A stretch of 48,032 bases of DNA from Sinorhizobium meliloti 4H41 (GCF_000375585.1 NZ_AQWP01000021.1:1-48032); one strand, 5' to 3'; shown: positions 1 through 8,973, numbered from the stretch's first letter. Notes: generated by a model from the sequence alone, not told the origin. Numbers and translations are program-made.

Positions 1-202
1 CCTTGCGACGCCACGCATAGAGCTGCGACGGGTCCAGACCCTGAGAACGTGCAATCGCCGACACATTGGCCCCCGGCGAGAGCGCTTCCGCGACAAGCTG
101 CGCCTTCTCCTCGTCCGACCAATGACGCGGCTTGCGTCGAGACCGCACCGGCTCCGCCGTCAGGACCTCGAATGTTCGATGATGATTCACACTGTCGCTC
201 AT
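1..202 (-). CDS. IS66-family TnpA/OrfA accessory transposase protein (N-terminal 67 codons)
   Basis: An ATG at 202 opens a frame that runs off the left edge. The product starts MSDSVNHHRTFEVL and continues with a helix-turn-helix region: an RHWSDEEKAQLVAEAL helix, then SPGANVSAIARSQGLD and the LYAWRRK recognition-helix motif. This is the standard N-terminus of the IS66 OrfA (TnpA) protein, which is needed for transposition together with TnpB and the DDE transposase TnpC. Only the DNA-binding part is inside the window. It shows that the acuI end of the neighbouring operon is bordered by mobile DNA. Confidence 0.8.
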   Translation of the reverse strand, partial: MSDSVNHHRTFEVLTAEPVRSRRKPRHWSDEEKAQLVAEALSPGANVSAIARSQGLDPSQLYAWRRK

Positions 203-279
203 AGGTTTCTCCGCATGACTCATGCAGAGAATGCGCGTTCAGCGGCCTTAAAGATACGTGGGGTAGCTTACGCGCTTAC
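1..279 (-). mobile_element. IS66-family insertion sequence, one end only (truncated by the window)
   Basis: The first 200 bases encode the start of an IS66-type accessory transposase protein reading leftward. Outside its start codon, the minus strand from base 279 begins GTAAGCGCGTAAGC, which resembles the GTAAGCG-type terminal inverted repeat of IS66 elements, so base 279 is the likely outer end. The other end lies outside the window, so neither the matching repeat nor the target duplication can be verified. The family call is firm; the exact boundary is inferred. Confidence 0.6.
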
Positions 280-343
280 TGAGGAACTAACAGTGCCGGT
301 GGTTAGACGCGCATGCCAAGTCACTTCGCCGGGAACTCGGTTG

Positions 344-1348
344 TTAGGACTTTGAAATCTCGATCACAACCCGCCCCCTGATATCGCCAGCTAGGATCGC
401 CTCGGCAAGCTCAGGAAGCTTTTCCATCGGCTCGACACGCATCATTTTGACCAGCTTTTCGCGGTCAAGATATTCTGCGAGCGTCCTCCATGCCCGCTCG
501 CGCTTGGAGCGCGGTGCCATGACGGAGTCTATGCCAAGAAGGGCTACACTCCGCAGAATATGGGGGAATACCGACGAGTTCAGCTTCGTTCCGCCCGCCA
601 TTCCGCATGCAGCGACCGCCGCACCGTACTTCATCTGCGCAATCACGTTGACGAGGGTCGTTTCTCCAATAGAATCAACCGCCCCGCTCCAGCGCTCATT
701 CTGCAGCGGCTTGCCTGGTTCGGTCAGTTCTCCCCGATCGATAATGTCAGACGCTCCAAGATACCTGAGATAATCCCCCGTCTCTCGGCGTCCCGTGGAT
801 GCCGTAACCGAATAACCTTTTGCTGACAGAAGGCTTATAGCGACTGAGCCCACACCGCCTGCCGCACCGGTGACGAGAACCGGATCGTCGACATTGCCGA
901 TCGAGCCCCAGTCCTCTAAGGCGTCGACGCAAAGCGCAGCGGTGTATCCCGCAGTGCCTATTGCCATCGCTTCTTTTGTCGAGAATGAGTCCGGAAGTCG
1001 AATGAGCCAATCGGCCTTCACTCGCTGGAAGCGTGAATACGCGCCGGCTTCAGTCTCAGAGAGACCCCAACCGTTGACTATGACCTTGTCACCAGTTTTC
1101 CACGCCGCTGACTTCGATTCCACAACAGTCCCCGCAAGGTCGATACCTGCGACCAGAGGCACGCGGCGAGCAATGCGTCCTTTGCCCGTGATTGCCAGAC
1201 CGTCTTTGTAGTTGAGGCTGGAATACTCGACCTCGACCAAAACCTCATAATCGGGCAGGTCAGCAATCGTGAATTCTTTGAATCGAACGGCGTGAGCGCC
1301 TTGGTCGTTCTCGATGACAAAGGCACGAAAAATCTCGTTGGTGTCCAC
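344..1348 (-). CDS. acuI: Acryloyl-CoA reductase (NADPH), AcuI/YhdH family
   Basis: This is a zinc-free medium-chain dehydrogenase/reductase of 334 residues, the usual AcuI/YhdH length. It carries the family signature SSLNYKDGLAITG near residue 45, VAGIDLAGTV, and the nucleotide loop VTGAAGGVGSVA near residue 160. AcuI reduces toxic acryloyl-CoA to propionyl-CoA in the cytosol. The start is GTG, supported by AGGAG seven bases upstream; no ATG competes. It is the last gene of an eight-gene minus-strand operon with a crotonase and an ADP-forming acyl-CoA synthetase, which suggests that acryloyl-CoA is an intermediate of the pathway encoded here. Some YhdH-like proteins are annotated only as quinone oxidoreductases, so exact substrate specificity is inferred from family and context. 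Confidence 0.85.
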   Translation of the reverse strand: MDTNEIFRAFVIENDQGAHAVRFKEFTIADLPDYEVLVEVEYSSLNYKDGLAITGKGRIARRVPLVAGIDLAGTVVESKSAAWKTGDKVIVNGWGLSETEAGAYSRFQRVKADWLIRLPDSFSTKEAMAIGTAGYTAALCVDALEDWGSIGNVDDPVLVTGAAGGVGSVAISLLSAKGYSVTASTGRRETGDYLRYLGASDIIDRGELTEPGKPLQNERWSGAVDSIGETTLVNVIAQMKYGAAVAACGMAGGTKLNSSVFPHILRSVALLGIDSVMAPRSKRERAWRTLAEYLDREKLVKMMRVEPMEKLPELAEAILAGDIRGRVVIEISKS

Positions 1349-1372
1349 TTTTCTGCTCCTGGGGAAAGCGCT

Positions 1373-2470
1373 TTATTGCGATGAGGGGAGAAAGATCGCG
1401 TCTTCAGGGTTCCACGTTAGTTTGACCGGTTTCCCTGCCTGTAGCGTTTGCATGAGGCTGAGGTCTCGCGATCTAACTTGCACCGGCACCTGCCCTATTT
1501 CGGCGATGACCTTACACTCGACACCAAGATAGATAATGTCGCGAACTGTGGCCGCGACCCGGTTCATCAGTCCATTCGACGAGTCCGGCTCGGTATGGAC
1601 ACGCAGACTCTCCGGTCGAATTACGAGACAGGCCTTATCGCCAGCGCGCAGTTCCCGATTGGCACCATCCGGTACGTCGGCGACAAAACCTGGGCCCGAA
1701 AAACACAGTTTGCCTGACGCATTTTCGACATTGCCCTCTATGAGATTGGCTTCACCGATGAAGTCTGCGACGAAGCGGCTCTTAGGTCCCCGGTAGAGCT
1801 CCTCCGGTTTGCCAATCTGTGCGAGCTCACCTTTAGAAAACAGAGCAATGCGATCGCTCATCACCAGCGCTTCTTCTTGGTCGTGCGTGACCGAGATAAC
1901 CGTCGCCCCCACTTGGCGAGTAATCCGCAGGATTTCGAGTTGCATGCTCATTCGAAGTTTCTTGTCCAAAGCCGCCAGAGGCTCGTCCAGCAACACCAGT
2001 TCCGGTTTAAAAACCAGCGCCCTGGCAAGGGCGACTCGTTGCTGCTGTCCTCCGGACAGTTGTCTGGGCATGCGCCCCTCCATACCTGCCAAACCGACGA
2101 CGCCGATCATTTCGTCCACTAGGCGCTTACGTTCGGCACGTTGCACACCCCGGGCCTCCAAAGGGAAGCCGACATTTTGCGCAATCGAAAGATGGGGGAA
2201 CAGGGCGTAGTCCTGAAATACCATCCCGATGTTTCTCTTGTTGGGAGGAAGTTTCGCGACGTCGGTTTCGGCGAGCCTGATGCTTCCGGTATCAGGCGGA
2301 TTGAACCCGGCAATGGCCCGAAGGGTTGTGGTCTTGCCCGAGCCTGAGGGTCCCAACATTGTCAGGAACTCTCCCTGCCGAAGACTGAAAGACACGTCCT
2401 TGAGCGCAATGACCTGGCCGAAGCGCTTCGAAATCGACTGCACCTTGAGTTTTGTATCGCCTTTTGTCAT
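1373..2470 (-). CDS. ABC importer ATPase, PotA-like (polyamine/quaternary-amine type)
   Basis: This 365-residue protein has an N-terminal nucleotide-binding domain and a C-terminal TOBE-type regulatory domain, the PotA/UgpC layout. Visible motifs are Walker A GPSGSGKTT, the Q-loop region MVFQDYALFPHL, signature [15 protein letters not shown], Walker B LVLLDEPLAALD and the switch histidine in SVTHDQEEA. It energises import by the two permeases directly upstream; its ATG overlaps the upstream permease stop by four bases (ATGA), so the genes are translationally coupled. It is the only ATPase in the left operon. It could also serve the right-hand PotD-type importer at 44952-47659, which lacks its own ATPase. 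The ligand cannot be read from the ATPase. Confidence 0.9.
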   Translation of the reverse strand: MTKGDTKLKVQSISKRFGQVIALKDVSFSLRQGEFLTMLGPSGSGKTTTLRAIAGFNPPDTGSIRLAETDVAKLPPNKRNIGMVFQDYALFPHLSIAQNVGFPLEARGVQRAERKRLVDEMIGVVGLAGMEGRMPRQLSGGQQQRVALARALVFKPELVLLDEPLAALDKKLRMSMQLEILRITRQVGATVISVTHDQEEALVMSDRIALFSKGELAQIGKPEELYRGPKSRFVADFIGEANLIEGNVENASGKLCFSGPGFVADVPDGANRELRAGDKACLVIRPESLRVHTEPDSSNGLMNRVAATVRDIIYLGVECKVIAEIGQVPVQVRSRDLSLMQTLQAGKPVKLTWNPEDAIFLPSSQ

Positions 2471-3252
2471 TTCACCTCTCCACGACGCAGTACTTGCACC
2501 GCCAACATTCCAATAGCCGAAATTAAAATCAGCACAGTTCCGACAGCCGCAACGGCCGGCGTCAGTTCCGTACGAACCTGCGACCAGATGACCACCGGGA
2601 TCGTTTGCAGTTGGGGCGATGTAAGGAAGAGCGACAAAACCGCCTCATCCCACGAAGTGATGAAGGCGAACACGGCCCCAGCAGCTAGGCCAGGCAGTAT
2701 CAGCGGCAAAGTGACACGAAAGAAGATTCTGAGTGGCCCAGCTCCCAGCCCGGCTGCAGCAAGTGCAAAATTCGGATTGATCAGCCGTAGGGACGCGCCG
2801 ACCGAGACAACGACGAAGGGTATGGCAAGCACCGAATGACCAGCCACCAAGGCAGTAAAAGTTCCGTTGAGTCGGAACTGTCCGAAAAGCATGTACAGGC
2901 CGACAGCCAGCACAATCGCGGGTGTAACAAGTGGTCCAAGTAGCACGATCCGCCAAAGCCCTGAGGCGATCGCATTACCCTGAAGCGCAAGCGCAGCTAA
3001 CGTGCCAAAGACGACCGCTATGACAGTTGTGGCAAGAGCAACGTATAGGCTGTTGTTAATGGCCGTACGCCACAGTGGATTAGTCACGATCTCCTCGTAC
3101 CACCGAAACGAAAAGCCCTGCGGCGGAAAGTTTGGGAAGGATGAAGCCGTGAAGGAAATCGGGATGACGATCAAGGTGGGGACAAGCAAGAACAGGATTG
3201 TGAGGCTCACCGGTATCCACGCAAGCCGTCGATAGAGCGCAGGCGAACTCAT
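2467..3252 (-). CDS. ABC importer permease, PotC-like
   Basis: A 261-residue inner-membrane permease with about six hydrophobic segments. The coupling-loop (EAA) region reads LAAAGLGAGPLRIFFRVTLPLILPG, here split as AAAGLGAGP and the following VTLPLILPG. It is the second permease of a PotABCD-type importer. I start it at the ATG at 3252 (MSSPALYRR), whose first base is the last base of the upstream permease stop, rather than at the longer in-frame start 66 bases earlier, which would overlap the upstream gene. It is paralogous to the permease at 44952-45740. Substrate is unknown; the family moves polyamines and related small cations or carboxylates. Confidence 0.88.
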   Translation of the reverse strand: MSSPALYRRLAWIPVSLTILFLLVPTLIVIPISFTASSFPNFPPQGFSFRWYEEIVTNPLWRTAINNSLYVALATTVIAVVFGTLAALALQGNAIASGLWRIVLLGPLVTPAIVLAVGLYMLFGQFRLNGTFTALVAGHSVLAIPFVVVSVGASLRLINPNFALAAAGLGAGPLRIFFRVTLPLILPGLAAGAVFAFITSWDEAVLSLFLTSPQLQTIPVVIWSQVRTELTPAVAAVGTVLILISAIGMLAVQVLRRGEVK

Positions 3253-4118
3253 CACGTACCCCTCCCTCGCGGTTGACGAACGAGCTTCCCCAGCATCGCA
3301 AAGACGAGGAATACACATCCGGTCAATGTCAAGAGGACCACCGAAAGCGCGCTCGCGAACGGCAGATCCATCAGCATCTGGACACTGCTCGCTATCAACT
3401 GGCCGATCATGATGTCGCCGGACCCGCCAAGTAACGCCGGAGTGATATAGAATCCCAACCCTAGTGTGAACACGAGAACCGCCGCCGACATGATGCCCGG
3501 AGCGCTCAGTGGGAGATAGACACGCCAGAACGTCCTGATGGGCCCCGCCCCGTTAATAGCGGCAGCTTCGATAAGACGCGGGTCAATCTTCGACATGACG
3601 GAATAAAGCGGTAAAACCGCATATGGCAGCAGGATATGTGTCATTCCCAGTATCACGCCGACGATATTTCGTACCAATGGAATGGGTCGGTCGACGAGCC
3701 CCAAAGACAAAAGCGTCTTATTAATGAGGCCAGTGTTCTGCAGCAGGATCAGCCAGGCATATGATCGCAACAGGAGGCTAACCCAGAACGGAAGGAGAAT
3801 CGCGGCGCTTAGTGCGATCAAGGTCCACCGCGACGAAATGCTCATCATGTATGCATATGGATATGCGACGAGGATCGTGACCACCGTCACGATTGAGCAG
3901 ACACCAAAGGTCCGAAGTATCACGTTGATGTACGCCGAGCTTTCCCAAACCACAGCATATGTGGACAGTCCGCCGTTAAAGCTCTTTAATACGATGTACA
4001 GCAGAGGGCCCACATAGAAAATGAACAGAAACGCTATCGCGGGTCCGATTAACGCTAGGGGCCAGTCTTCTGCAAACAGAGACCCGAGCCCTATTGGGGC
4101 CGTTTTCGCAGTAGTCAT
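3252..4118 (-). CDS. ABC importer permease, PotB-like
   Basis: A 288-residue permease with about six membrane spans and a binding-protein-dependent transport signature (EAAAINGAGPIRTFWRVYLP region). It pairs with the PotC-like gene immediately downstream (one-base overlap). It is clearly related to the permease at 45737-46579; both share the motif LLPFWVSLLLRSYAW or its close variant and LLPYAVLPLYSVM. It lies 14 bases after the crotonase gene in the same operon, so uptake and CoA-dependent breakdown are probably co-expressed. Confidence 0.88.
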   Translation of the reverse strand: MTTAKTAPIGLGSLFAEDWPLALIGPAIAFLFIFYVGPLLYIVLKSFNGGLSTYAVVWESSAYINVILRTFGVCSIVTVVTILVAYPYAYMMSISSRWTLIALSAAILLPFWVSLLLRSYAWLILLQNTGLINKTLLSLGLVDRPIPLVRNIVGVILGMTHILLPYAVLPLYSVMSKIDPRLIEAAAINGAGPIRTFWRVYLPLSAPGIMSAAVLVFTLGLGFYITPALLGGSGDIMIGQLIASSVQMLMDLPFASALSVVLLTLTGCVFLVFAMLGKLVRQPRGRGT

Positions 4119-4132
4119 GTCAGCCTCGCGCC

Positions 4133-4957
4133 TCAGCTGTTACGATACTGCGTATCTCTCCAAGCGATTGCAGCCTTGAGCCCTTGATCGACTATCAATC
4201 GGTTGAAGGTCAGCTTCTCCTCACTCTCTGTCGCTTCGATAAAGATCCCTGTGTCGACGCCAGACAGGAGTGCGGACCGCATTCCTCCAATATCCAGGCT
4301 GCGGTTTATGGCGCGTTTTGTCATTCGCACTGCATCAGGACTGCAACGAGCGATCTGGTGCGCGATCTCCGTCGCGCGTTCGATGTGACGACCGTTTGGC
4401 ACAATCTGATTGATCAATCCAAGCTCATAGGCGCGGCGTGCAGGGACTCGATCATCGCCCGTCAGCAAGAATTCCTTCGCGACTTTGGGAGCGATCAGCC
4501 ACGGAAGAAGCAGTGCCACGACACCCGCACCGAACCGAACCTCCGGCTCGCCGATATAGGCCTCCTCATCAGCGACGGTGATGTCGCAAGCTAGCGCCAG
4601 TTCCAGCGCGCCAGCGAGACAGAAACCATGAATCGCGCTGATTGTCGGCTTGGGGCAATCCCAGAATTGCATTATGAACTCAAACGCCCCTTCCACGGCT
4701 CCGCGCCATTGGATGGTGGTCTTGTTGTCTGCTTCCGCCGCTTCCTTGAGGTCGAACCCCGAGGAAAAAGCCGCCCCGTTGCCACACAGAACTATGGTTC
4801 GCACTTCAGGGTCTTGAACATGCCCCTTGAGTGCCAGCGAGGTTTCGGACATCAGCGTACCATTCAGGGCGTTCAATGCCTTTGGCCGATTCAGGGTGAT
4901 GAACCCGACGGGACCGCGGCGGTCACTGATGACGGTCGTGTAATCCTGGTCACTCAT
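4133..4957 (-). CDS. Enoyl-CoA hydratase/isomerase (crotonase) family protein
   Basis: A 274-residue crotonase-fold protein. The oxyanion-hole region (CGNGAAFSSGFDL) and both catalytic glutamates are present: one in AGALELALACD near residue 118 and one in GEPEVRFG near residue 138, equivalent to the paired glutamates of rat enoyl-CoA hydratase. The residues after the second glutamate (AGVVALLLPW) differ from the usual PGAGGTQRL. With AcuI and an acyl-CoA synthetase in the same operon, a role as acryloyl-CoA hydratase (AcuH-like, giving 3-hydroxypropionyl-CoA) or another short-chain enoyl-CoA hydratase is plausible. CaiD-type crotonobetainyl-CoA hydratase is an alternative. Family is certain; substrate is inferred. 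Confidence 0.85.
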   Translation of the reverse strand: MSDQDYTTVISDRRGPVGFITLNRPKALNALNGTLMSETSLALKGHVQDPEVRTIVLCGNGAAFSSGFDLKEAAEADNKTTIQWRGAVEGAFEFIMQFWDCPKPTISAIHGFCLAGALELALACDITVADEEAYIGEPEVRFGAGVVALLLPWLIAPKVAKEFLLTGDDRVPARRAYELGLINQIVPNGRHIERATEIAHQIARCSPDAVRMTKRAINRSLDIGGMRSALLSGVDTGIFIEATESEEKLTFNRLIVDQGLKAAIAWRDTQYRNS

Positions 4958-4988
4958 AGCTTCTCCTCACGCGGCAACCTCCGCCGCA

Positions 4989-5735
4989 CTACGTAGATTT
5001 ATGCTTATTGGTTCGCCAATTCTTGGCTTCGACCTGCTTCTCGATAAGGTATTCCTTCTGGGCTTTAAGCACCGCAACCATACCTTCCACGTCCCGTTCG
5101 ACCAGCTTGGCAACGAGCAACTCATGTTGGTCCGAGAGGACTTGTCTCGCGCGGAAGCGGTAGAGCATCAGATTCGTGATCGGCTCGAGCCCTTCAATTG
5201 TGCCCGCTGCTAATACTGAGATGATCGTGTTGTGCGTCGCCCGCGCGAGTGCGGCATGGTAACGAACATCTGATGCACAGAACTCCACATCCGTGAGGTT
5301 CTTCTCACGCTGCGTAGCGATTTCCGCGGTCAGAAGAGCAATATCTTCATCCGTTCGGTTGGATGCCGCAAGGCGGCAGCACATCTCACCAAGCGCAAAT
5401 CTCGACTCGATCACCTCTTGAAAGGTAAAGATATCCAGGCTTGCAGCAATCATTAATGGATCCGTTATTCGACTCTGCAGATCCTCCGGGGTAGGAAGTT
5501 TTACGAAGGTGCCGCCGGTTGCCCCACGGCGGGCTTCAATTAGGTTGTCGGCGGCAAGCCACTTCAAAGTTTCGCGGATTGTCGGCCTGGATACACCGAA
5601 CAGTGAGGCTAGTTCGTCTTCCGTCGGCAGCTTTTCCAAAGGGCTAAGCTTTCCTGTCAGGATGGACTCCCTGATGCGGCCTGCGATCTGCTTCGGTGCG
5701 GTATCTTTATTGATCGCCCCAAACTCGACTTTCAT
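4989..5735 (-). CDS. GntR-family regulator, FadR/FCD subfamily
   Basis: This 248-residue protein has an N-terminal winged helix (residues about 15-75) with the canonical EKLPTEDELASLFGVSRPTIRE helix-turn-helix, cut here as LPTEDELASLFGVSRPTIRE. The C-terminal all-helical FCD ligand domain keeps metal-site type residues in DVRYHAALARATHN and SDQHELLVA. Such regulators usually repress their own catabolic operon until a carboxylate or acyl-CoA effector binds. It sits inside the operon, between the acyl-CoA synthetase (six bases away) and the crotonase, so it is probably autoregulated. The AT-rich palindrome at 9051-9068 is a candidate operator. Confidence 0.88.
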   Translation of the reverse strand: MKVEFGAINKDTAPKQIAGRIRESILTGKLSPLEKLPTEDELASLFGVSRPTIRETLKWLAADNLIEARRGATGGTFVKLPTPEDLQSRITDPLMIAASLDIFTFQEVIESRFALGEMCCRLAASNRTDEDIALLTAEIATQREKNLTDVEFCASDVRYHAALARATHNTIISVLAAGTIEGLEPITNLMLYRFRARQVLSDQHELLVAKLVERDVEGMVAVLKAQKEYLIEKQVEAKNWRTNKHKST

Positions 5736-5741
5736 TTTGAT

Positions 5742-7859
5742 CTACCCGTGAGCTACTTTCGACGCCGGAATGGTCGTCGAATCCGAATTCGGATTATCAT
5801 CACGAATAAACAGGGCATCAACTGCCACCGCGCCTTCTGCCGTGACTATCACCGGATTAACATCGATCTCGGAAAACAACCCGCCGACTTCACCGCAAAA
5901 CACGCTAAACCGCTCGACCAATGCGGCGAGCTCCTGCACGTTTGCTTTGGGGCGGCCTCGAAAGCCGTCGAGCAAGGGAAATGCCTTCAGTCGCCTAATG
6001 TAGCCAAGCGCCTCATCCATCGTCACAGGCGGCAGAAATGACACGCTGTCCCGGAACAATTCGGTTGTGACCCCGCCTAGAGCCAATGTGATTATCGGTC
6101 CGAATTGATCGTCTTTAACCATTCCCAGAAGGATTTCCGTGCCGCCTGGATACTGCTTCTGAACCTGAACTTTATGGCCACACGTCATGGACATGCGGTC
6201 ATAAGCCTCAATAAATTCAGCTTCCGACATGAGATTGAGAACGACTCCGCCGTGCTCGGTCTTGTGTTCGATCAGTGGATTTGCCGTCTTTAGAACGACG
6301 GGAAAGCCTAGTTGCGATGCCGCCTTACAGGCTTCCTCCTGGCTGTTGGCAAAGCGACTTTCAGCAACCGGAATTCCTGCCGAAATAAGCAATCGCTCGT
6401 ACGCCTGCGCGTCAAAATTGCTGCCAGCCGACACATCCGAGCGATCAACGCATAGGGTTGAATTGATCTCATCACCTGACATTATCTGGCTAGACCGATG
6501 CCAATTGATGAAGTGTTTCATTGCCCTCAACGCAGTTTCGGCACCGGCAAGAACGGGGATTCGGAGCGCTCTCAGCCGCGAAGCGGCCTCTGGCACAACC
6601 GATGCATGGGCTGCGCCAAATACAACAAATGGCTTCTTGCACTCGAGTTTCGCGTTCTCCGCCAACTGCAGGCTATATCCCATACCCGCGGAAAAGAAGA
6701 GGTCAGCGGCAAGAGAGATGACGGCGACGTTGGGATCGCGTGCCAGTATCTCAATACATTCCAGCCCCACCAACTTGCCATCTCCCCACGCATCAACAGG
6801 ATTCTCCGGCGAAAGACCGGGTTCCAGCACTTCAGCAAGCGCAGCACTCGATGCGGCAGTAATCTCGGCGATGTCCGCGCCGATCCTGTCGGCGATATCC
6901 ACAATGAGTTGGCGCTCACCGCCAGAGTGGGTAAGCGTGGCGATGCCCCCGTCAGGGCACTCCCCGCCGAATCGAAAAATTTCAAGCGTATCCAGAAACT
7001 CATCCAGCGTATCGACTGCCACGACATTGTAGCGTTCGAAGAGAGCCTCATAGACCACATAAGACGTGGTCAGTGCACCGGTATGCGCTTTGGCAAAGTG
7101 CTTTCCTTTTTCCGACCTTCCAAGTTTCAGAACGACTACCGGGATGCCGCGAGCGCGCGCCTTCTCCAGTGCCGCGATGAAGGCGCGTGGATCTCGGATT
7201 GTCTCAATGACACAGCCGATAACGCGTGTGCTCTCCTGCTCTAGGAAAAAGTCCAGGTAGTCTGCGCAACTCGTAGCGATTTCCTGACCCGCGGATACGG
7301 CGAAATCGAATGCAAGGTTGCGACGATTGCCGATAAGCCATTCCCATATCGACCCGCTGTGGACGACGACGCTCACGCCGCTTACGCTTCCTTCGATGCG
7401 TGGTGCACCGAAAGATACGCGCAAGTCGTCCAGAGCATTCAAGAACCCCATACAATTGCCGCCGCAAATCGCCATGCCATATCTTCGTGCAATAGCCGCG
7501 AGTCTGTCTGGCAGCGGCAATTTTGCCTCCGGGTCGTACCCGCGGCCAAAGAGTACGGCAGCACGAACTCCGGTCCGGCCAGCCTCTTCAAGCGTCTCCT
7601 CCACGGCGCTATCCCGCACGCACAGCACTACGCAGTCTGGCCGTTCAGGCAAAGCAGAGATCGACGAGAAGCACGGAATCCGGCCTATTTCAGTATAGTT
7701 CGGGTTTACTGCGTAAACCCTCCCAGCGTAGCGGCTGTTAGCCACTGAATTGAGGACTCGGCGACCCACAGAATCTCCTCGACGCGACGCGCCGACGATA
7801 GCGATGACTAAGGGGCGAAGCAGTTTCTCGACCGACGAAGAACCTATTATATTAGCCAT
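5742..7859 (-). CDS. ADP-forming acyl-CoA synthetase (ACD) superfamily protein; DddX-type DMSP lyase is one candidate
   Basis: A 705-residue alpha-beta fusion in the usual domain order: CoA-binding Rossmann domain (residues 10-140), succinyl-CoA-ligase-like domains (to about 460), then a C-terminal ATP-grasp domain with VVLKTANPLIEHKTEHGG and SEIDVNPVIV. The phosphorylated histidine of the swinging loop is present at about residue 259 (AKAHTGAL). A tryptophan lies 99 residues later (NPVDAWGDGK). ACD enzymes make acyl-CoA with ATP; one branch, DddX, cleaves DMSP to dimethyl sulfide and acryloyl-CoA. Neighbouring AcuI and a crotonase would process acryloyl-CoA. I chose the ATG at 7859 over an upstream TTG. 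The superfamily is certain; DMSP as substrate is a hypothesis. Alternatives are a plain carboxylate-CoA ligase or a betaine-CoA ligase. Confidence 0.85.
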   Translation of the reverse strand: MANIIGSSSVEKLLRPLVIAIVGASRRGDSVGRRVLNSVANSRYAGRVYAVNPNYTEIGRIPCFSSISALPERPDCVVLCVRDSAVEETLEEAGRTGVRAAVLFGRGYDPEAKLPLPDRLAAIARRYGMAICGGNCMGFLNALDDLRVSFGAPRIEGSVSGVSVVVHSGSIWEWLIGNRRNLAFDFAVSAGQEIATSCADYLDFFLEQESTRVIGCVIETIRDPRAFIAALEKARARGIPVVVLKLGRSEKGKHFAKAHTGALTTSYVVYEALFERYNVVAVDTLDEFLDTLEIFRFGGECPDGGIATLTHSGGERQLIVDIADRIGADIAEITAASSAALAEVLEPGLSPENPVDAWGDGKLVGLECIEILARDPNVAVISLAADLFFSAGMGYSLQLAENAKLECKKPFVVFGAAHASVVPEAASRLRALRIPVLAGAETALRAMKHFINWHRSSQIMSGDEINSTLCVDRSDVSAGSNFDAQAYERLLISAGIPVAESRFANSQEEACKAASQLGFPVVLKTANPLIEHKTEHGGVVLNLMSEAEFIEAYDRMSMTCGHKVQVQKQYPGGTEILLGMVKDDQFGPIITLALGGVTTELFRDSVSFLPPVTMDEALGYIRRLKAFPLLDGFRGRPKANVQELAALVERFSVFCGEVGGLFSEIDVNPVIVTAEGAVAVDALFIRDDNPNSDSTTIPASKVAHG

Positions 7860-7935
7860 GCGATCTCGCAACCTCAGTCATCTTTGGATTGGGTCGGCGA
7901 CATTTTGGCCGCCAACCATTCGAAGGCGCCTGAAA

Positions 7936-8973
7936 TCAGCTGATGAGCCACTGCTGGAATTTGCGATCCAACTCCGCCTGGTTTTCTCGCCACCATTTGA
8001 AGTCAACCGGGACAGCGTTTGCCAGATGTTGGGTCGGGTAATTTCCAAAGTACGGGAAGCTCGAATCGAGGACAACGTTCTTGTTGGAGGGCCCATATGC
8101 CATGCGGCGAGAGAACTCTTTCTGCGACTCCTCCTGAGTGAATGAGGCTATCGCCTTCATCGCGAGTTCCTTGTTCGGAGCCCCCTTGGGTACGCCCCAG
8201 AAACCATTAGTCGGCAACCATTGATCCCAGAGGATATCAACGGGCCCCTCTGCTGCTGCCGCCACGGCACGGCCTACCCACAGTATGCCTATTGCTGCCT
8301 CACCACTCGCGAGAAGCTGGACAGACTGCGCACCAGACTCCCACCAGATGAGCTCAGACTTAATCGTATCGAGTTTCTTTAGCGCCCGGTCGACGTCTAG
8401 CGGGAAAAGACTCTTCAGATCAACACCATCCGCGATCAGCGCTGCTTCCAGAATTCCGCCCGCAACATACTTGTAGACAGCCCGCTTTCCAGGGAATTTC
8501 TCAAGGTCGAAGAAGTCGACAAAGCCCGCTGGCTTCTCCGATCCGAACAGGTCGTTACGGTACGCGATATTGGACGCCTCTACCGTCGCACCCACTCTGT
8601 ACTTCGTCGTGAAACCATCGAGGAAGCGCTCTCTCGGGATGACGCTATAGTCGATTTCTTCCAGATAGTCGCCGTCATCGTCAAACCCTAGACCGTCGCT
8701 CATCGTTACCAAGTCCCAAGTAACCTGGCCAGAGTCCACCATCGCCCTCACCTTGGCATCGCTTGCCGTGGTGTCGTTGACGATTGTGAGGCCGGGGTGG
8801 TCTTTCAGGAAGGGTGCAACCAGAGCCGCATTTTGCGCATCCTGGTAAATCCCTCCGTAGCTAGCAAGCGTTAGCGATGTTGAAGCTTGGGCCCAAGCTA
8901 CGGCTCGACCGACATACGGAACCGCAACGATTCCGGATGCCGCCGCAATGAAACTCCGTCGATTGATTTTCAC
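7936..8973 (-). CDS. ABC importer periplasmic binding protein, PotD-like
   Basis: This 345-residue secreted protein is the first gene of the operon. Its N-terminus (MKINRRSFIAAASGIVAVPYV) has a twin-arginine-like NRRSFIAAAS stretch and ends in an AWA-type cleavage region, suggesting Tat export. The mature part begins with TLTLASYGGIYQD-like sequence (read SLTLASYGGIYQDAQ), typical of PotD/extracellular solute-binding family 1-like proteins. It is a clear paralogue of the binding protein at 46625-47659; both contain FDLEKFPGKRA or its variant and EAALIADGVD. It should set the substrate choice of the left importer. 76 bases separate it from the acyl-CoA synthetase. Confidence 0.9.
   Translation of the reverse strand: MKINRRSFIAAASGIVAVPYVGRAVAWAQASTSLTLASYGGIYQDAQNAALVAPFLKDHPGLTIVNDTTASDAKVRAMVDSGQVTWDLVTMSDGLGFDDDGDYLEEIDYSVIPRERFLDGFTTKYRVGATVEASNIAYRNDLFGSEKPAGFVDFFDLEKFPGKRAVYKYVAGGILEAALIADGVDLKSLFPLDVDRALKKLDTIKSELIWWESGAQSVQLLASGEAAIGILWVGRAVAAAAEGPVDILWDQWLPTNGFWGVPKGAPNKELAMKAIASFTQEESQKEFSRRMAYGPSNKNVVLDSSFPYFGNYPTQHLANAVPVDFKWWRENQAELDRKFQQWLIS

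Noticed and set aside
6591..6606. TGGCACAACCGATGCA, resembling a sigma-54 promoter on the plus strand
   Set aside because: It lies inside the acyl-CoA synthetase gene on the antisense strand, the -12 part (ATGCA) is wrong, and no plus-strand gene follows.
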